Below the pieces are notes generated by a model. It saw nothing but the letters and a program-made list of their open reading frames with translations, was not told the origin of the DNA and searched no databases. A program made the translations under genes and the position numbers. A stretch of 64,000 bases of DNA from Leucaena leucocephala (lineage: Eukaryota > Streptophyta > Magnoliopsida > Fabales > Fabaceae), in the NCBI GenBank assembly GCA_037074615.1, contig CM073570.1, positions 17,022,185-17,086,184 on the forward strand. The letters run 5' to 3'. Positions within the stretch are counted from its first letter, which is position 1; the number at the start of each line of letters is the position of its first letter. Positions 38,615 through 51,110 of the stretch are shown piece after piece.

Positions 38615-41600
38615 ATGTCTGGAACTTTTTCACCCAATTCAGGTAAACTAATTTAGGAGGCAAATGTCAAAGCATTGTGGATCAATTCTTTTTCCAGCTT
38701 TGACCATTATACAATCAGTTGCATCTCTATTACGTTGCATTTTTAACGGCGCATTTACATAAACAAAACAAAGGATAAACTTTGAGAACTTGATCAACCA
38801 GACTTTGATACTTCGTCAAGAAACCAATTCTCGAAAAAGTTTAAGATCCTAGGAAAGTATCAATGATGGTTCATACATTCATACATACGTAATCAATGAT
38901 GGTTCGTACATACATACATACATACATACATACATACATACATACATACATACATACGTACATACATACATACGTACGTACGTACGTACGTACGTACGTA
39001 TATAGGTACATAACAACTCATGTATCCTCATTTACTTAATATGTCTCAAAAAGCAGTTGATAATTTTATTAAAAACTTCTCTATCTGAAAGATGTGATGG
39101 TGCAGGGTCTTTGAAGAAGAGAGCCTCAAGTAAGTTCAGGAATTCTTTATCAAGAAAAGGTAGGAGATCTAGCAAGGTTATGTCTGTTGAAATTGAGGAT
39201 ATCCGTGATGCTGAGGAGTTAGCAGCTGTTGAGCAGTTCCGAGAAATTCTTGTGTCAGAGGACCTTCTCCCTGCTAAGCATGATGATTATCATATTATGC
39301 TGAGGTCACATATATTTCTGGTTTTAGTTTACCACGAAAATCCATGGTTATTATAGAACTTGCACACACACAACATCTATTTTTAAGTGTATCACATGTA
39401 TCATATGTTTGATATTGTAAGTTTCAAAGTAAAAACCTTAAAGTTGGGGCTTTGACACTTGTGAAACATGACTTAGAGCCAGTCATGGATGAATCCCAAA
39501 TAAAGGGAAAATGACTAAAAATGAATTTTGAAAGCAAGGTTAGAAACCTTGTCTTAATGAGATAATTAAAGTTTTTATTTTTCCTAATACCTTTATTTGT
39601 TGTACATAATAATTTAAATAATATAGTTTAGAATCTACTCGTTTCATATATATTTTGGGAAACAATTATGTAAAAACACTTAGAATTTGAATTATGTGGT
39701 GTCACATCATGTTTTATATAGTTTTTGGTAAATGTGTTCATATCCGTTTCTAGTGGTATAAAGCTTGTTCTTGTTGTGTCCATATCCATGTCCATGCTTT
39801 TAGATGTTCTGCTTCCAATAGTTGCTGCAATCTTGCTTATCAAGTCATTGAAATAACCAAGTGCATGAAACTGTTGGCAGCAATATTATTGCTAGTGAGT
39901 GATGTCAGAATGTTTCTACTTTTCTAAGGTTACAAAGGATACTTAACCTACATTTCTACGTTGTTGTACAGATTCCTAAAGGCCAGGAAATTTGATATTG
40001 AGAAAACAAAACAAATGTGGTCTGATATGCTCCAGTGGAGAAAGGAATTTGGTACTGACACAATTATGGAGGTACATGTTTCCACAATATTTCTTAAGGG
40101 GTATTTGTAATCTTATTTTATACTTGTGCTTTTCTAACTCCTGTTTAGTTCCCAACAGGATTGGTATTCACAATTTCTAAACCATTGCACATTTTTTTTT
40201 CTTTCCCCCCCTCAATCTTCATTTGTTTTTCCTTTTAACTAGGATTTTGATTTCAAGGAACAAAGTGAAGTTTTAAAATATTATCCCCAAGGGCATCATG
40301 GAGTAGATAAAGATGGACGACCCGTGTACATCGAGAGATTAGGTCTAGTAGACTCAAACAAGCTGATGCAAGTGACATCCTTAGATCGCTATATCAAGTA
40401 CCATGTAAGGGAGTTTGAGAGGACATTTGACATAAAGTTGCCAGCATGTTCAATTGCTGCAAAGAAGCATATTGATCAAAGTACAACCATCCTCGATGTG
40501 CAAGGAGTGGTATGCATGAGAAACAAACAATTCTATGTCAAGATTGATAAAAGAATGTTGACAATTGATCATGGCTCAGCAAAATCGACAATCTGTAATT
40601 TGTTGGCAAAGCCAAAGAATGGTCTTTTGGTGGCCTAAAATGAATTTTACTTGCTAAGAGAGCAAAGTTTGGAATATATGGAAAGGTATTAACTATAATC
40701 TTAATATATTGCTTGCTACAGGGGCTTAAGAACTTTAGCAAATCTGCCAGAGATCTTGTTACTGCCCTTCAGAAGATTGACGGTGACAATTATCCAGAGG
40801 TATCATATCCTCATTCGGCAGGTTACACACATATGCAAGAGTGCACACCTGCACACCACTGGAGCTGAAACTTCAAATAGACAAATTTTGGGGGATGAAT
40901 TTTATATAAACACTTTGAATTTATATAAACACTTTGCTGCCCTTGGATCTGCCATCTCCATCACACACATTTTTTAATTAGAGTTGTTACACCATGAAGT
41001 GTTTTATTGCAGAGCTTGAATCGTATGTTCATCATCAATGCTGGTTCTGGATTCAGAATGTTATGGAGCACTGTAAAATCCTTCCTTGATCCTAAGACCA
41101 CGGCAAAAATTAATGTGAGAATAAACCATATGCTAAATCTTCTTGTTTTATCAGGTAAATAAATTACTCATTTGAAACTTACACTTAATCAGGTTCTTGG
41201 CAACAAGTACCAGAGCAAATTGCTTGAAATAATTGATGCAAGGTGAGGATGTGAATGGACAAGTTTGTTATTTAGCGAGTACTTTTACAACTTTTTTCTC
41301 CCGACAATTTTAATTATCTTAAACTATCCAAAAACAGAGTAGATTATTCGGAAGCTTCATCCATCCATTGGTGTTTATTTGTCAGTGAATTGCCAGAATT
41401 TTTGGGAGGCACTTGCACCTGTGCTGATCAAGGAGGTTGTATGCTTTCTGACAATGGCCCATGGAAGAATGAAGAAATATTAAGGGTGGGTTGTAATTCT
41501 TTTTTTCTCAGTTTTTTACATCTTGTGTTCCATGTGTAGATAGGAAAGCTAATGTAATTGATATATGGACTTGCAGAAGGTTCTAAATGGTGACCATAAA

Positions 41601-43359
41601 TATTCAAGCAAAACTGAGTCCCATGATGTGGTGGAAGATAAGACAGTGTCCGAGGTAGTTCCAGTGCCTGAGGCAACACCAACACCAGTTTCTGAGGTAG
41701 TGCCAGTGTCTGAACCAGTGCGTACCAGTGACCCCATTAGTCTCATAAAAGAAACTCCAGTACGTGATGAGGTATGTCAGTATCCATACATAGACTTGCT
41801 AGCCATCAAATCAAAAGCCCCGTTTCTTTATGCCAGCATCTAGGTTAAGTTGTCAGGCTCGAGTAATGAAGCAATAAAAATGGTTGCAGTAATTTGTTAA
41901 ATAATTGAATACATGTATTACCCTGAATGCTAAGAGGTCAAGTTGCCAACTCTAAGGATGCACCTTTCTATTCATGTATACAACTTTAAGGATAGATGTT
42001 TGATTTCACTTCATGTTCCTTTTGACTTGAGTGAATCCCAGTTTTAGACACATGTAAGTTTCTGGGCTCCTTATTATAAATTATCTTTCTGACATATTCT
42101 TTCAGTCCTAAATATAAAACTTAGTTAACTTCTTTTGATAGATTAAAGAAGTTAAATAAATCAATTAATTATGATAATATAAAAACTGGTTAGCTATATT
42201 AGGTAGATTAAGGAGCATTATATGAATTCATCTTGAAAGTTACATTTGATTATAATTAATTAATTTATTTAGTTTCTTTAATTTTCTCAAAAAGTCAACT
42301 AGGTCTCATATCTAAGGCTAGAAGATTATATTATTTGTTTCATATTTACATGTTTCTCTAGTTGTTACTTTCTGTAATTATAAACTGAACAGGTCCCTGC
42401 TATTAAAGCTTTCAAATCTGAGGACATAGTCCCAGTGGCTGATAAAATGGCTGTGAAAAAAGTTGAAGACAGCGAGAGATTAGTCTTATCAAAAGGTACT
42501 GGACGCATACAAGTGTTTTCTTCTTGTCTCTCTATTACATATTCTTTGTCTGCAATGTTATTGTTAACTGCTTTGGAGGGGGGAACAAAACATAAATTAT
42601 AGATAAGCATGGTTTTGTGACTTGTTGCAATCTCACGTCTATCTCTTGCCTTGCATTTGTTATCTGAAGCTGGAACAGACACATTGATCAATATGGCTGA
42701 CACTTACAAGCTGCACGAGAAACTCAACTACCAGCTTTTCACTGGTGTCATGGCCTTTGTAATGGGAATCCTGACCATGGTCAAAATGACACGAAACATG
42801 CCGAAGAAGATCACCGATGGCAACTTATACTCCAATCCTGCTTTCGTTGCCGAGCAGACGTATACAGGGCAGGCCCCTGCTAATGATCCCTTGCCCACCA
42901 TCTCTGCTGAAGAATTTATGACTGTTCTTAAACGCATGGCTGAGTTGGAAGAGAAAATGGTCACCATGAACATACCTACTTACATGCCACCGGAGAAGGA
43001 GGAAATGCTGATTGCTGCTATGGACAGAGCCGATGTATTGGAGAAAGAACTTATGGCTACCAAGAAGGTAAATAATATACTTCATTTCCAGTATCATACC
43101 AGGCATTTTTTCTGTATTACATATCGATCAACTGCTATTTTTTACTAGTTTTGCTTTATCCTTGATCCACTTTCTTCAGGCCTTGGAGGATTCACTTGCC
43201 CAACAAGAGGAGCTTTTAGCTTATATTGACAAGAAGAAGAAGAAGAAATGGGTACGCCACCAAAACCATAACCATAACGTTGCTCACAGTTTTTGTTTAC
43301 TGAAGGATCTCTGGTTTTTTAACTTTTTATCGTTCCCCTTTGTAATGCAGTTTGGATGA
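38615..43359 (+). CDS. SEC14-like phosphatidylinositol/phosphatidylcholine transfer protein (SFH type)
   Basis: Thirteen exons: 38615-38642, 39106-39304, 39972-40071, 40243-40509, 40722-40799, 41013-41114, 41193-41242, 41386-41485, 41577-41771, 42393-42495, 42670-43067, 43180-43251 and 43351-43359. They total 1701 nt, 566 residues, with all phases consistent. The order is: basic N-terminus (GSLKKRASSKFRNSLSRKGR), CRAL-TRIO N domain (EELAAVEQFREIL ... HDDYHIMLRFLKARKFDIEK), lipid-binding CRAL-TRIO domain (GRPVYIERLGLVDSNKLMQV ... TTILDVQGVGLKNF ... FIINAGSGFRMLW), ELPEFLGGTCTCADQGGCM, a variable linker with two EVVPV repeats, a hydrophobic stretch (FTGVMAFVMGILTMVKM), a coiled C-terminal nodulin-like part and a Lys-rich end KKKKKKWFG. 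Such proteins present phosphatidylinositol to kinases and shape polar growth. The last exon codes only two residues and the stop. Intron 9 holds a MITE. Frame intact. Confidence 0.92.
38905..39003 (+). repeat. Tetranucleotide array (CATA)n to (CGTA)n in SEC14-like intron 1
   Basis: About 100 bp of tandem ACAT units that shift to ACGT units toward the 3' end. The preceding phrase AATGATGGTTC is itself duplicated (about 38861 and 38894). It is likely polymorphic; no coding effect is expected because it lies in the intron. Confidence 0.88.
42103..42320. mobile_element. Stowaway-like foldback MITE in SEC14-like intron 9
   Basis: The two ends are inverted copies of each other for about 70 bp: the left arm runs CAGTCCTAAATATAAAACTT..., and the reverse complement of the right arm runs TAGCCTTAGATATGAGACCT.... 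Both contain ATTAAAGAARYTAAATAAA. The same terminal phrase occurs in the element at 58232-58458, so both belong to one family. It sits within an intron and does not disturb the splice sites. Confidence 0.72.
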
Positions 43360-44439
43360 TGGAAATATCTGAAGACGCCGCCATACCAGCGGTGGACTGG
43401 TTTGTGTTTTGGGAATTCGTCCGAGATGTAAATTAGTTTTTTGCTTAGTGGTGTAATTGTATATCCATCATTATATATAAAATATAGAGGGAAATCCCAC
43501 TCATAACGGATAATATGAAAATGAACTTTATGGACATAATGCCAGTTTTCCAAAATATTACTTGTACTTAATTAACACGATAATGTTTGCAGTTAAAGAA
43601 AGAATTACATTCATGGCCTTCTAAGCCCATATTTTCCTTTTACCTAATAAAAAGAAAAACACTGGATTCTTGAATGTGAGTTAAATTTCTAAATTAAAAT
43701 TCGAGTGTGGGTTGGAACTTTGAATTTAACAATGGAAATCAGTATGCTACGATGCAGGGTAAAGAGGAGGTAATAAAACAGAGCCTTTGACTAAAGAAAA
43801 CAAAACGGAAACTGCGTACAGAAAGAACAAAAAATAACGGAAACTGTATCCCTCACAAAATGAAGAAATATCGTTGTGATGTCTGAAGACCTTCATGCTG
43901 CGTTTCGTATGATGAAAGCATGGAAGTGAAAGTGAAAGTGAAAATGAGATTTTTTGCGTGTTTGGTGTATCATAATGAAACTTCTACCAAAATGGCTAGA
44001 ACTCATTTCAATTGTTGCAAGTGGGGAAGGCTGAAAACTTGCATGGGACTGGGTGTGAAAAGACTAAAATTTCTAATTTTGATTAAGAATGTTGTTGAGT
44101 AATGGATTGGGCTTCAGATTTTATATCTGTAAATTGAGTAGAGTTTATATTCTTGCTGAGACTCACTGGCGCACAATGAGTTTGCTTCCAATAACAAACT
44201 AGTTCGGGTCAAGTCTTTTAAATTTCTCTCTTTCGATGTTGTTATTTAATTTTTCAAATTGCATTTACCTTTCACCATTAGTTTTGTCATCTTCAACCCT
44301 CTTAATAGTTCCATGGTGTCAGAAAATCCACCCATAAGTGCTCCTTTGCAGGCTTGATCTTGAATTTTACAATGCCGTTGCAGCATGGGAATGACATTGG
44401 TAAACTTATGTAAGTAAACTTGAAATCCATTTCTCAACA
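43360..44439. other. Intergenic, no gene recognised
   Basis: Holds the 3' end of the SEC14-like gene and AT-rich sequence up to the tRNA-like element. The open frame at 43920-44102 (+) has no recognisable motif. Confidence 0.55.
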
Positions 44440-44510
44440 ATGGCTGTAGTTTAGTGGTAAGAATTCTACGTTGTGGCCGTGGAGACCTAGTCTTGAATCC
44501 CATCAGCCCA
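44440..44510 (+). tRNA. Degenerate tRNA-His (GTG) or tRNA-His pseudogene
   Basis: The 71-nt stretch follows plant nuclear tRNA-His closely: a D-arm GTAGTTTAGTGGTAAGA, an anticodon arm with loop TTGTGGC (anticodon GTG at 44473-44475), GGAGACC, a T-loop region CTTGAATCC and a 3' acceptor strand CAGCCCA. The acceptor pairing has two mismatches at the outer positions, and the T-stem (CTAGT against CCCAT) is badly disrupted. It probably is not an active tRNA, or it is a tRNA-derived retrocopy. No poly-A tail or target duplication was found. Confidence 0.75.
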
Positions 44511-44666
44511 TTCATATTTTGTTATTGTTATAATTTTTTAATGAATTTTTTCTTCGTCAAATCGAAATTCCGACCCAACCCAACTAAACATTGAATTGAG
44601 ATTTTTTTTAAAACTTAAAAGCGCGCAATCTCCCTGCAACTTGCGAAGGATTGGAGCAGACGAAGA

Positions 44667-47370
44667 ATGGCGGCCGGAGATGACAAACACTCTAGAAAAT
44701 GGCGTTATACTTGGGAAGCACAGTCCCACATCCCTACTCTTCGTCTCTTGCTTTTCACCAAAAATTCTAATCCTTCTTTGCAATGCCTCAATCTGAAGGT
44801 TCAACTTCTTCCTTCTCAGTCTGGGTGGCGTGCCCAAGTCTCACTTAGGGTTCCGATTCCTAGGGTTTTGGTTGACTTTGAATCCCCTGTCAGTTTTTGA
44901 GCATTGGACGATCACATTGAAGTGAAGCTCCTACTCCGTCTCCCGGTCGATCATCCCATTGTTTCGAGCTTTGATTCTGTGATGAATTTATCTGATGACC
45001 CAGTAAATGCATTGCCTGATGTATCAAAACCTCTAGTAATGGAATCTGGTAGTCTGAATACATTAGTCAGACTGTTGGATAATAATCAAATTCGGGATTT
45101 CAAAGTTATTTCTCGATTAAAGTTGATTATTTGGTTGCAGTCATTTATCCTTTTCATATTAATAATCACAATACTAGCGTGAAAAACCGAGGAACAGAGA
45201 TGTTTGGTTGTTATGCTCTTACTTGAAAGCAAAGTTGACGTCAGCACGTAGTGAACTTCATTACTTATGAATAATGGGACTTGTATTTTATATAGCAAAC
45301 ATTGCCATTTATATTCTAACCAAGCACAGACTGAACATTAACCTTTTCAATAAAGTTAACTTTAGCATTTTGGGTTTAGCGTGGCTCCGTGATTAGTTCT
45401 ATCTCATTTTACTTAATTTATTTGTAATTTGGTGTTCTACTTCTTTATTTGGTTCAGATGTAAAAAATTTATCTTCCAGAGCAGAAGTTCATTTTAACTG
45501 CAGAAGTTGCTCGTTCAAATTGACTAGAAATCCTCTCAGGTAGGATGTATGTGTGTGTATTTTGGGGTAACTAGTTGAATTTATATTTATTCCTTATCTG
45601 GTACAGTTTCTTTTTCCCTGTGAAGATTTTTTTATTTTCTCACTTTTTTTGGCACAACTTGTCTAGGAGTTTCGTTGAAATGCCATCAGTCTATTGGCGA
45701 GAGGTGGCTGACAACTGGTTTGGGGCTCCTTGTTGTTCATTTGGAGGCATAAGTGAGAAGCTGGTGATCAAATATGCGAATTCTTATACTTGGGCACCAG
45801 GGGTATGCCTATTAAGCTCTACATCTATTACTCTTTGCAAGGATGATCTTACAGAATATAACTTCCCTGAACGCGGTGAAGAGTGTAATTCTAAATCAAA
45901 TAAATTTGAAGGAGTTAACAAAGCTGCAATAATTCTGAGATATCTATGGAAAGATCTTCAACTTGCAGTGAGATTGGTAAAATCATATATAATTCGGACA
46001 GAGTTCAAGGTTTGCAGATTCTGAGAATGAAAACCTTCATGTGAACTTGGGACATGGAGTTGGTAAAAACAAATCTAATCATGATGACTTCTCTCTTTCA
46101 TACCCAGATTCACATTTCCCCGCAGGTGTGGCCGTGGCTCCCAGTTGTTGTGCTCATATGACAAGCAGTGTTCACATTCTTGAGAATGAGGACTGGCAAC
46201 ACCGATGCTGTGAAAATGCCAGAAAAGAACATAGAGATACAACAGCCGTGGAAATTCTTGCAAGTTAGAATTATTTCCTCAATGGGGTTCTTGAAGATGT
46301 CTTCATGGCTAGATCTTCCAATCTTATAGAAGATATTGATTGGGGTGAATTCACGTGCCCTCAGTGCAAGTCTGTTCTTGGACCCTATCCAAGTTGTAAG
46401 GGCGAAGAGCCTGTAGATGGGGGAGTCCGTTTGTTCAAATGTCATATTTCAACTTGTTTGCCAGCCAGAGGATCTGGAGACTTGTTCAGGTTAGCAAAGA
46501 TTAGTTTTTGTTTTCCTGTTGCTGTTTATTCTTGTACAGGTAATTTGATTTGATTAGTCTGCTTACTGTTAGAATAAGGGGATGAAAGAAGTTTTGTGGA
46601 GAAATGCTACTTTTTTCCCCCTAACCATTTATATGGAAAAAAAAAATGCTTCTGCAATGACTATGTTTGGGTCTCTAAGCGTGCGTCTTCCTGCCAATCT
46701 CTTCCATATGTCAATTTATTAATTGTTCAATATGTGATATTAAAGACTGCCTATTTGTAATGCAGTTATGTTCGTTATGAAGTGCTAATATAGCCGTGTT
46801 AAAATACCTAAGAGAGCTGGCAGTTGGAGAATAAGTTCTCAGCATACTTGAAAGTTGAAAGTTTGTAGTATTTATATTTCATCAAATTATTGAGGGTGAA
46901 TTGTGCACCCCAAAGAAATAATAATAATAATTCATAATGAAAGGAAAATGATACTCATTAGAAACAGCAAGTTTCTATATCCTTTTCATGAGTTCACCCT
47001 CGTCGTAATTCCTTGCTTTTACTTTCGTTTTCCTTCTTATTGACATAAGCCTTGAAGAATTAACAGAATATAATTAAAAAGAATACAAGATGATTTTTTT
47101 AAGTTGTTTGTTAAATAATATTTTCTCGGGCTACTTTGTTGTATATTATAATGAACAAATCTTCACTACATTATTTTGGTGCTGGGCATCATACAACGGA
47201 AAAAAATGTTTGCAAATAAGCTAATAGAGCGTGCAAATGATGAATCGTCATTTCGGTTTGTGGTCGTAGATCTGGAAGTAAAATCCCCTGCCCTGCAAAT
47301 CATTCCTATTAATCCAGATACACGGTCAATTTCTGGTGATTGTTTTCTCAATGAGGACTCAAGTTCGTAA
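44667..47370 (+). pseudogene. Pseudogene of a HECT-like E3 ubiquitin ligase (UBE3D / E2-binding family)
   Basis: Exons 44667-45048, 45458-45539 and 45667-46489 join in phase and encode a protein like plant E3D/UBE2-binding proteins: MAAGDDKHSRKWRYTWEAQS, VHFNCRSCSFKLTRNPLR, PSVYWREVADNWFGAPCCSF, LVIKYANSYTWAPGVCLLSS, then EFTCPQCKSVLGPYPSCKGE. A further block, MFANKLIERANDESSFRFVV, lies at 47206-47370. Lesions are plain: an in-frame TGA at 44898-44900, a one-base frameshift near 46017-46021 (CRF-stop against SENENLHV), and an in-frame TAG at 46266-46268 (EILAS-stop-NYFLNG). No AG acceptor exists in the roughly 60 bp before 47206, so the last exon could not splice normally. The family would attach ubiquitin with an E2 partner. 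A weak terminal fragment may lie at 47960-48036. Confidence 0.72.
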
Positions 47371-48374
47371 ATTACAACTACAGGGATTATTTTTGGCACG
47401 TATGCAACGGTAGTAATCTACTCTAACTCAACATTTGTGATCGAAATAGACTGGTTTGCCTGAGCCAAGAACACTGGAGTCGCTTAAATGAGAGCAAACC
47501 GATGTTGCATCGTTGGAACTGTACAGCAACGTCAGTTATGAGCATGTCTACATTTCAATTTTAAAAATTTAACGCAGGAGAAACGGGTTGTATGAAATCC
47601 GTGTTATAGGCATGGCATTTATTTATTCAAGTTCATAATGCATAAACTTTTTTTAGCCGTTTATTCATGGAGGAAATTGGATGCCTTGAACCGGTACCAG
47701 AAAAAGAGGGTTCCATATAGGCATATACTAGATTTTTGGGAATACTACCGACTCCCATATCTTCTCTTAATATATTATTTGAGTTGAATACGTAAGAACT
47801 TGAGCTGAACTGGAAGATGAAGATTGTCCTCTGAAAATCTCTTGGAACTGTTACTAGTATATTTTGTTTTAAAAATTGTATTATTCTGTTGCTTGACAAA
47901 ATTTAGCAACTGCCTCAGTCTCAACTTAGTAACGTGTAATCTGCCTGCATTTTTTCCAGGATGGAATGTTCATTCATCATCAAGCTGGATTAAAACAGTG
48001 GAGTTACTTACTATAAATAAAGTCGGTTTGACGTAGAGTCAAAGGGATTTCAATTTTTCCCAAATTGAACCTCATTCATCGATGACTATATATACAGATA
48101 TATATATATATATCCCTATATATGTTTGTGTGAATAATATATATATATATAAAACTCTATCAAATCTCACCTGATTCATTAATAGCAACGATCATTTCTT
48201 ATCGCATTGCCCTGTGAATTTCAGTATCAGTTTCCCTCGGAACTGCAGGCTCTCACAACCTGATTTGAAAGTTTTAATTGAAGTGAGGATCCAGAGATAA
48301 TTTTTTTTTTTTTGAAAAAGCAAAAATGTTCTCCAGCCCTGATTAGGGTGTAGGAAAATTCGTGGGACTTTCTA

Positions 48375-48661
48375 AGGATGTGTAAGGGAGAGCGTTTGAG
48401 CCAACAAAGTGACTTCTCAATAAGTTACTTTTTGGTCGCTAAAACGACTGCGTTTAAGGTGCACATTAAACGACATGAGTTCAAGTCCTGCGTTTGAAAC
48501 CCATTACGACCGCCGTTTGCTTTGGTGCCTAAATGAATCCCGGGCGTTTCTGGTATATTGGAAGATATAGCAATTGCAATATTGGTTGGCCGTTGGCGCA
48601 TTTTAGCGCAAGCGTACGCTTGAAATCTAAGTCGACGCTGACACTGACCCGCCTCTAAAAA
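48375..48661 (+). mobile_element. Possible SINE-like sequence
   Basis: A box B-like phrase, GAGTTCAAGTCCTGC (48478-48492), lies about 90 bp after a weak box A-like region, and the segment ends in a run of seven A (48656-48662). No target duplication could be found and no second copy is in the window, so this is only suggestive. The surrounding 47371-49857 shows no gene; (TA)n repeats lie at about 48087-48150. Confidence 0.3.
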
Positions 48662-49857
48662 AATGCATCACTTCACAATTTCTACAGTTCTGGGCGTTGA
48701 TCGGTTTGCTATCTTGTGCAGTCTGTTATCTTTTGATTTGAATTTCTATTGCACTAATTGCTTACTCACCGTGATTTTCAATTCGTTTCACCTATCTTAC
48801 ATTCTTATGCCTTCAAAGTTACGTACTTTAGTACGCTTTTTAGCTCGAAACTCTATTGGGTTTGCGGTATTTGCTGTTAATATGTTCTTATGTTAATGAT
48901 GCTTGATGGAATCTATGGTTTGACAATTTTGGATGGATTTGCTATCTCTTAACCACGTAATCAGAGTAGCTGGATTGGGCAGACTTTTGATTATGACGGG
49001 GAGGGGATGGTAATGCTCTCAATCTGTTTGTGATATGTCCGTAGGTGTCTGAAGGCCTATAGATGAATGATTTTCTCCACAATTTCAACGTCATTCTAGT
49101 TCTAGGCATAGTCAGTTAGTCACTTTCCCTGCTGCAGGACTCTGACTTGGCGGTTCAATTTTGCAAAGATGTAGAGAGTAGATCACAGTAGTCCATGTTA
49201 CCATGCCTGCAAGTACTTTGTTGTTTTCTTGCTCTGCTTTATTTCTTTTTCCTGCCTTGTGCATATGTAATAGCATTTCTTCGTTGCTTTCGTACATGAT
49301 ATGTTCAGTAGTTCATTGTTTACTTTCCCTTTTAAATCAGCTTCTCTATAACCTTACGCAACGTCTCTATAATATACACCATGAATGCCCTGGAAAATTG
49401 TAAGTTAAAAAAAAAAAACACAATTATTTGCTTTGCATTCCTTCTTCTAAGAATTCAAGGGCAGAATATGATAACTTACATACACATTATATCAGGAGGT
49501 CCCTGATACTCCAGTTCTGTTTTAGATTTCCTTTCAAACAAGTCCTCTTTGAGGGGAAACGGGAAATAAATTATGGACTCATTTTCACAGTTGCTAATGC
49601 AATCACAAAGTGCTCCCAATCAGATCTACGTGTTGGTGGATTTTATATCTTACCTAGATTACATATCCCAATCATATCTTAAATTAAAATAGTATAGTAT
49701 GTGTGCACTGAATAGTTCTTGCTGGATACTTGATTGCTTGGGTTTTCTTGCTTCCTATTTTTTGCTACTAAGGCACTAACTTCATCTAGCATTGCATGTG
49801 CACTTATTTTCCATTATACTTTTGTTCATTTCATTAGCTGACACCAAAACCATTTAG

Positions 49858-50723
49858 GGATATGTTGATTTTGGCCGATATGATAAATTGAACTACTTTG
49901 CTGCTGGTTCACGCCAATCTGATTTCGTCCAAGTAAGTTCCTTTATTCCTTTCTATCTTATGAAGCATAGACAATAAACTAAAAGTGAGCAATATTGCTA
50001 TGTACTAGTTTTTCCCCATCTTTATCCATTTATGCTAGAGGTGACTATCAATAGAAGAGTTAGGCACACCAAATGAGTTTACATGTGCTATTGATAACCA
50101 AAAGAGGCTTGAAAGGAAAAATGCTGGAAGGCATTTGTTGATCATTTATTTTTTAATAATATATTTTGAAACTGAAAAAATAAATCAAAATAAGGACTGT
50201 TAAATAAGTCGTTATTTCTTTTTTGGCCAATGAGATACTGCACGGATAGCAGCAAGACTGAAGTAGGTAATAGTTATATGTGAACATCTAGAGTCTCATG
50301 GTCCTTCCTCTTTCTCTTTTTATTGTACACATGCCCACTTTTTCCATGTCTAATGAATTTTCACAATAAGTGCAGCTGTTTTACAGTGGCGACCTGTCAG
50401 GTTGTGAATAAAGTTATGATAAAATGGGTCGAACAGCCCAGGTTGATATGCTTTGAAATGATCTATCTCTGGTTTTCTTTTCCGTTTTAATTAGTTATAA
50501 TTCTTGAATTGTCAGCCCTAGTTGATAATACCAAAACGCTTGATTTTCCCCCCTTCTTTTGTGGGTGGGGTTAAATAATTATGTGGTTTTTCATCTTTAA
50601 ATAGTCAGTGTTATCTTGGATTATTCATACATCTTTTTCTGCTGGATGCACTTCTCTCATGGTAAATTCATGCTTTTCAGGTGAATATTGTATGTGGGAC
50701 TTGTCCAAATGGACAATGTAAAG
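49858..50723 (+). pseudogene. Two-exon remnant of a plant membrane-protein gene (ATG27/mannose-6-phosphate-receptor-like)
   Basis: Two good candidate exons with GT-AG borders: 49858-49932 encoding GYVDFGRYDKLNYFAAGSRQ and then SDFVQ, and 50681-50723 encoding VNIVCGTCPNGQCKG. Both match a conserved plant type I membrane protein family often annotated as ATG27-like (established family knowledge, recalled, not searched). In that family another short exon lies between these two, and a Cys-rich exon follows; neither is visible here, and the Gypsy remnant begins about 390 bp downstream. I infer a truncated gene. The intervening intron sequence and 50724-51110 show nothing else. Confidence 0.5.
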
Positions 50724-51110
50724 GTATGTATAGCGTGTGCTGTTCATTTGTTTTTTTATCCTGCAAGAATTTGTGCGCTTGGCTACTTGGCATTTTTGTG
50801 ATGTCTTAACCCTGATTCCTACCCCATTCTCGATTGCTATTTTTTTGTGGTCCATAACTTAGGTTGTTTAGAAGTGAAGCCTATTGGAAATTACCAATTG
50901 GCATTTTAGGTTTCTAGATAGCTGAATTCTGTGATGCATGTGATACATAATGCTTTTATGATTTTGCTTTCTGATTGTCATAACGCCACTTTGATATGGC
51001 CTTTGCTTTTAACAATGATTTTTAAATGCAAAATATTTCACTGCCAGCTAAGCAAGAAAAATATCATCTAACTACTTTAATATGCCCTTTTTATCTATTG
51101 ACACGTAACA

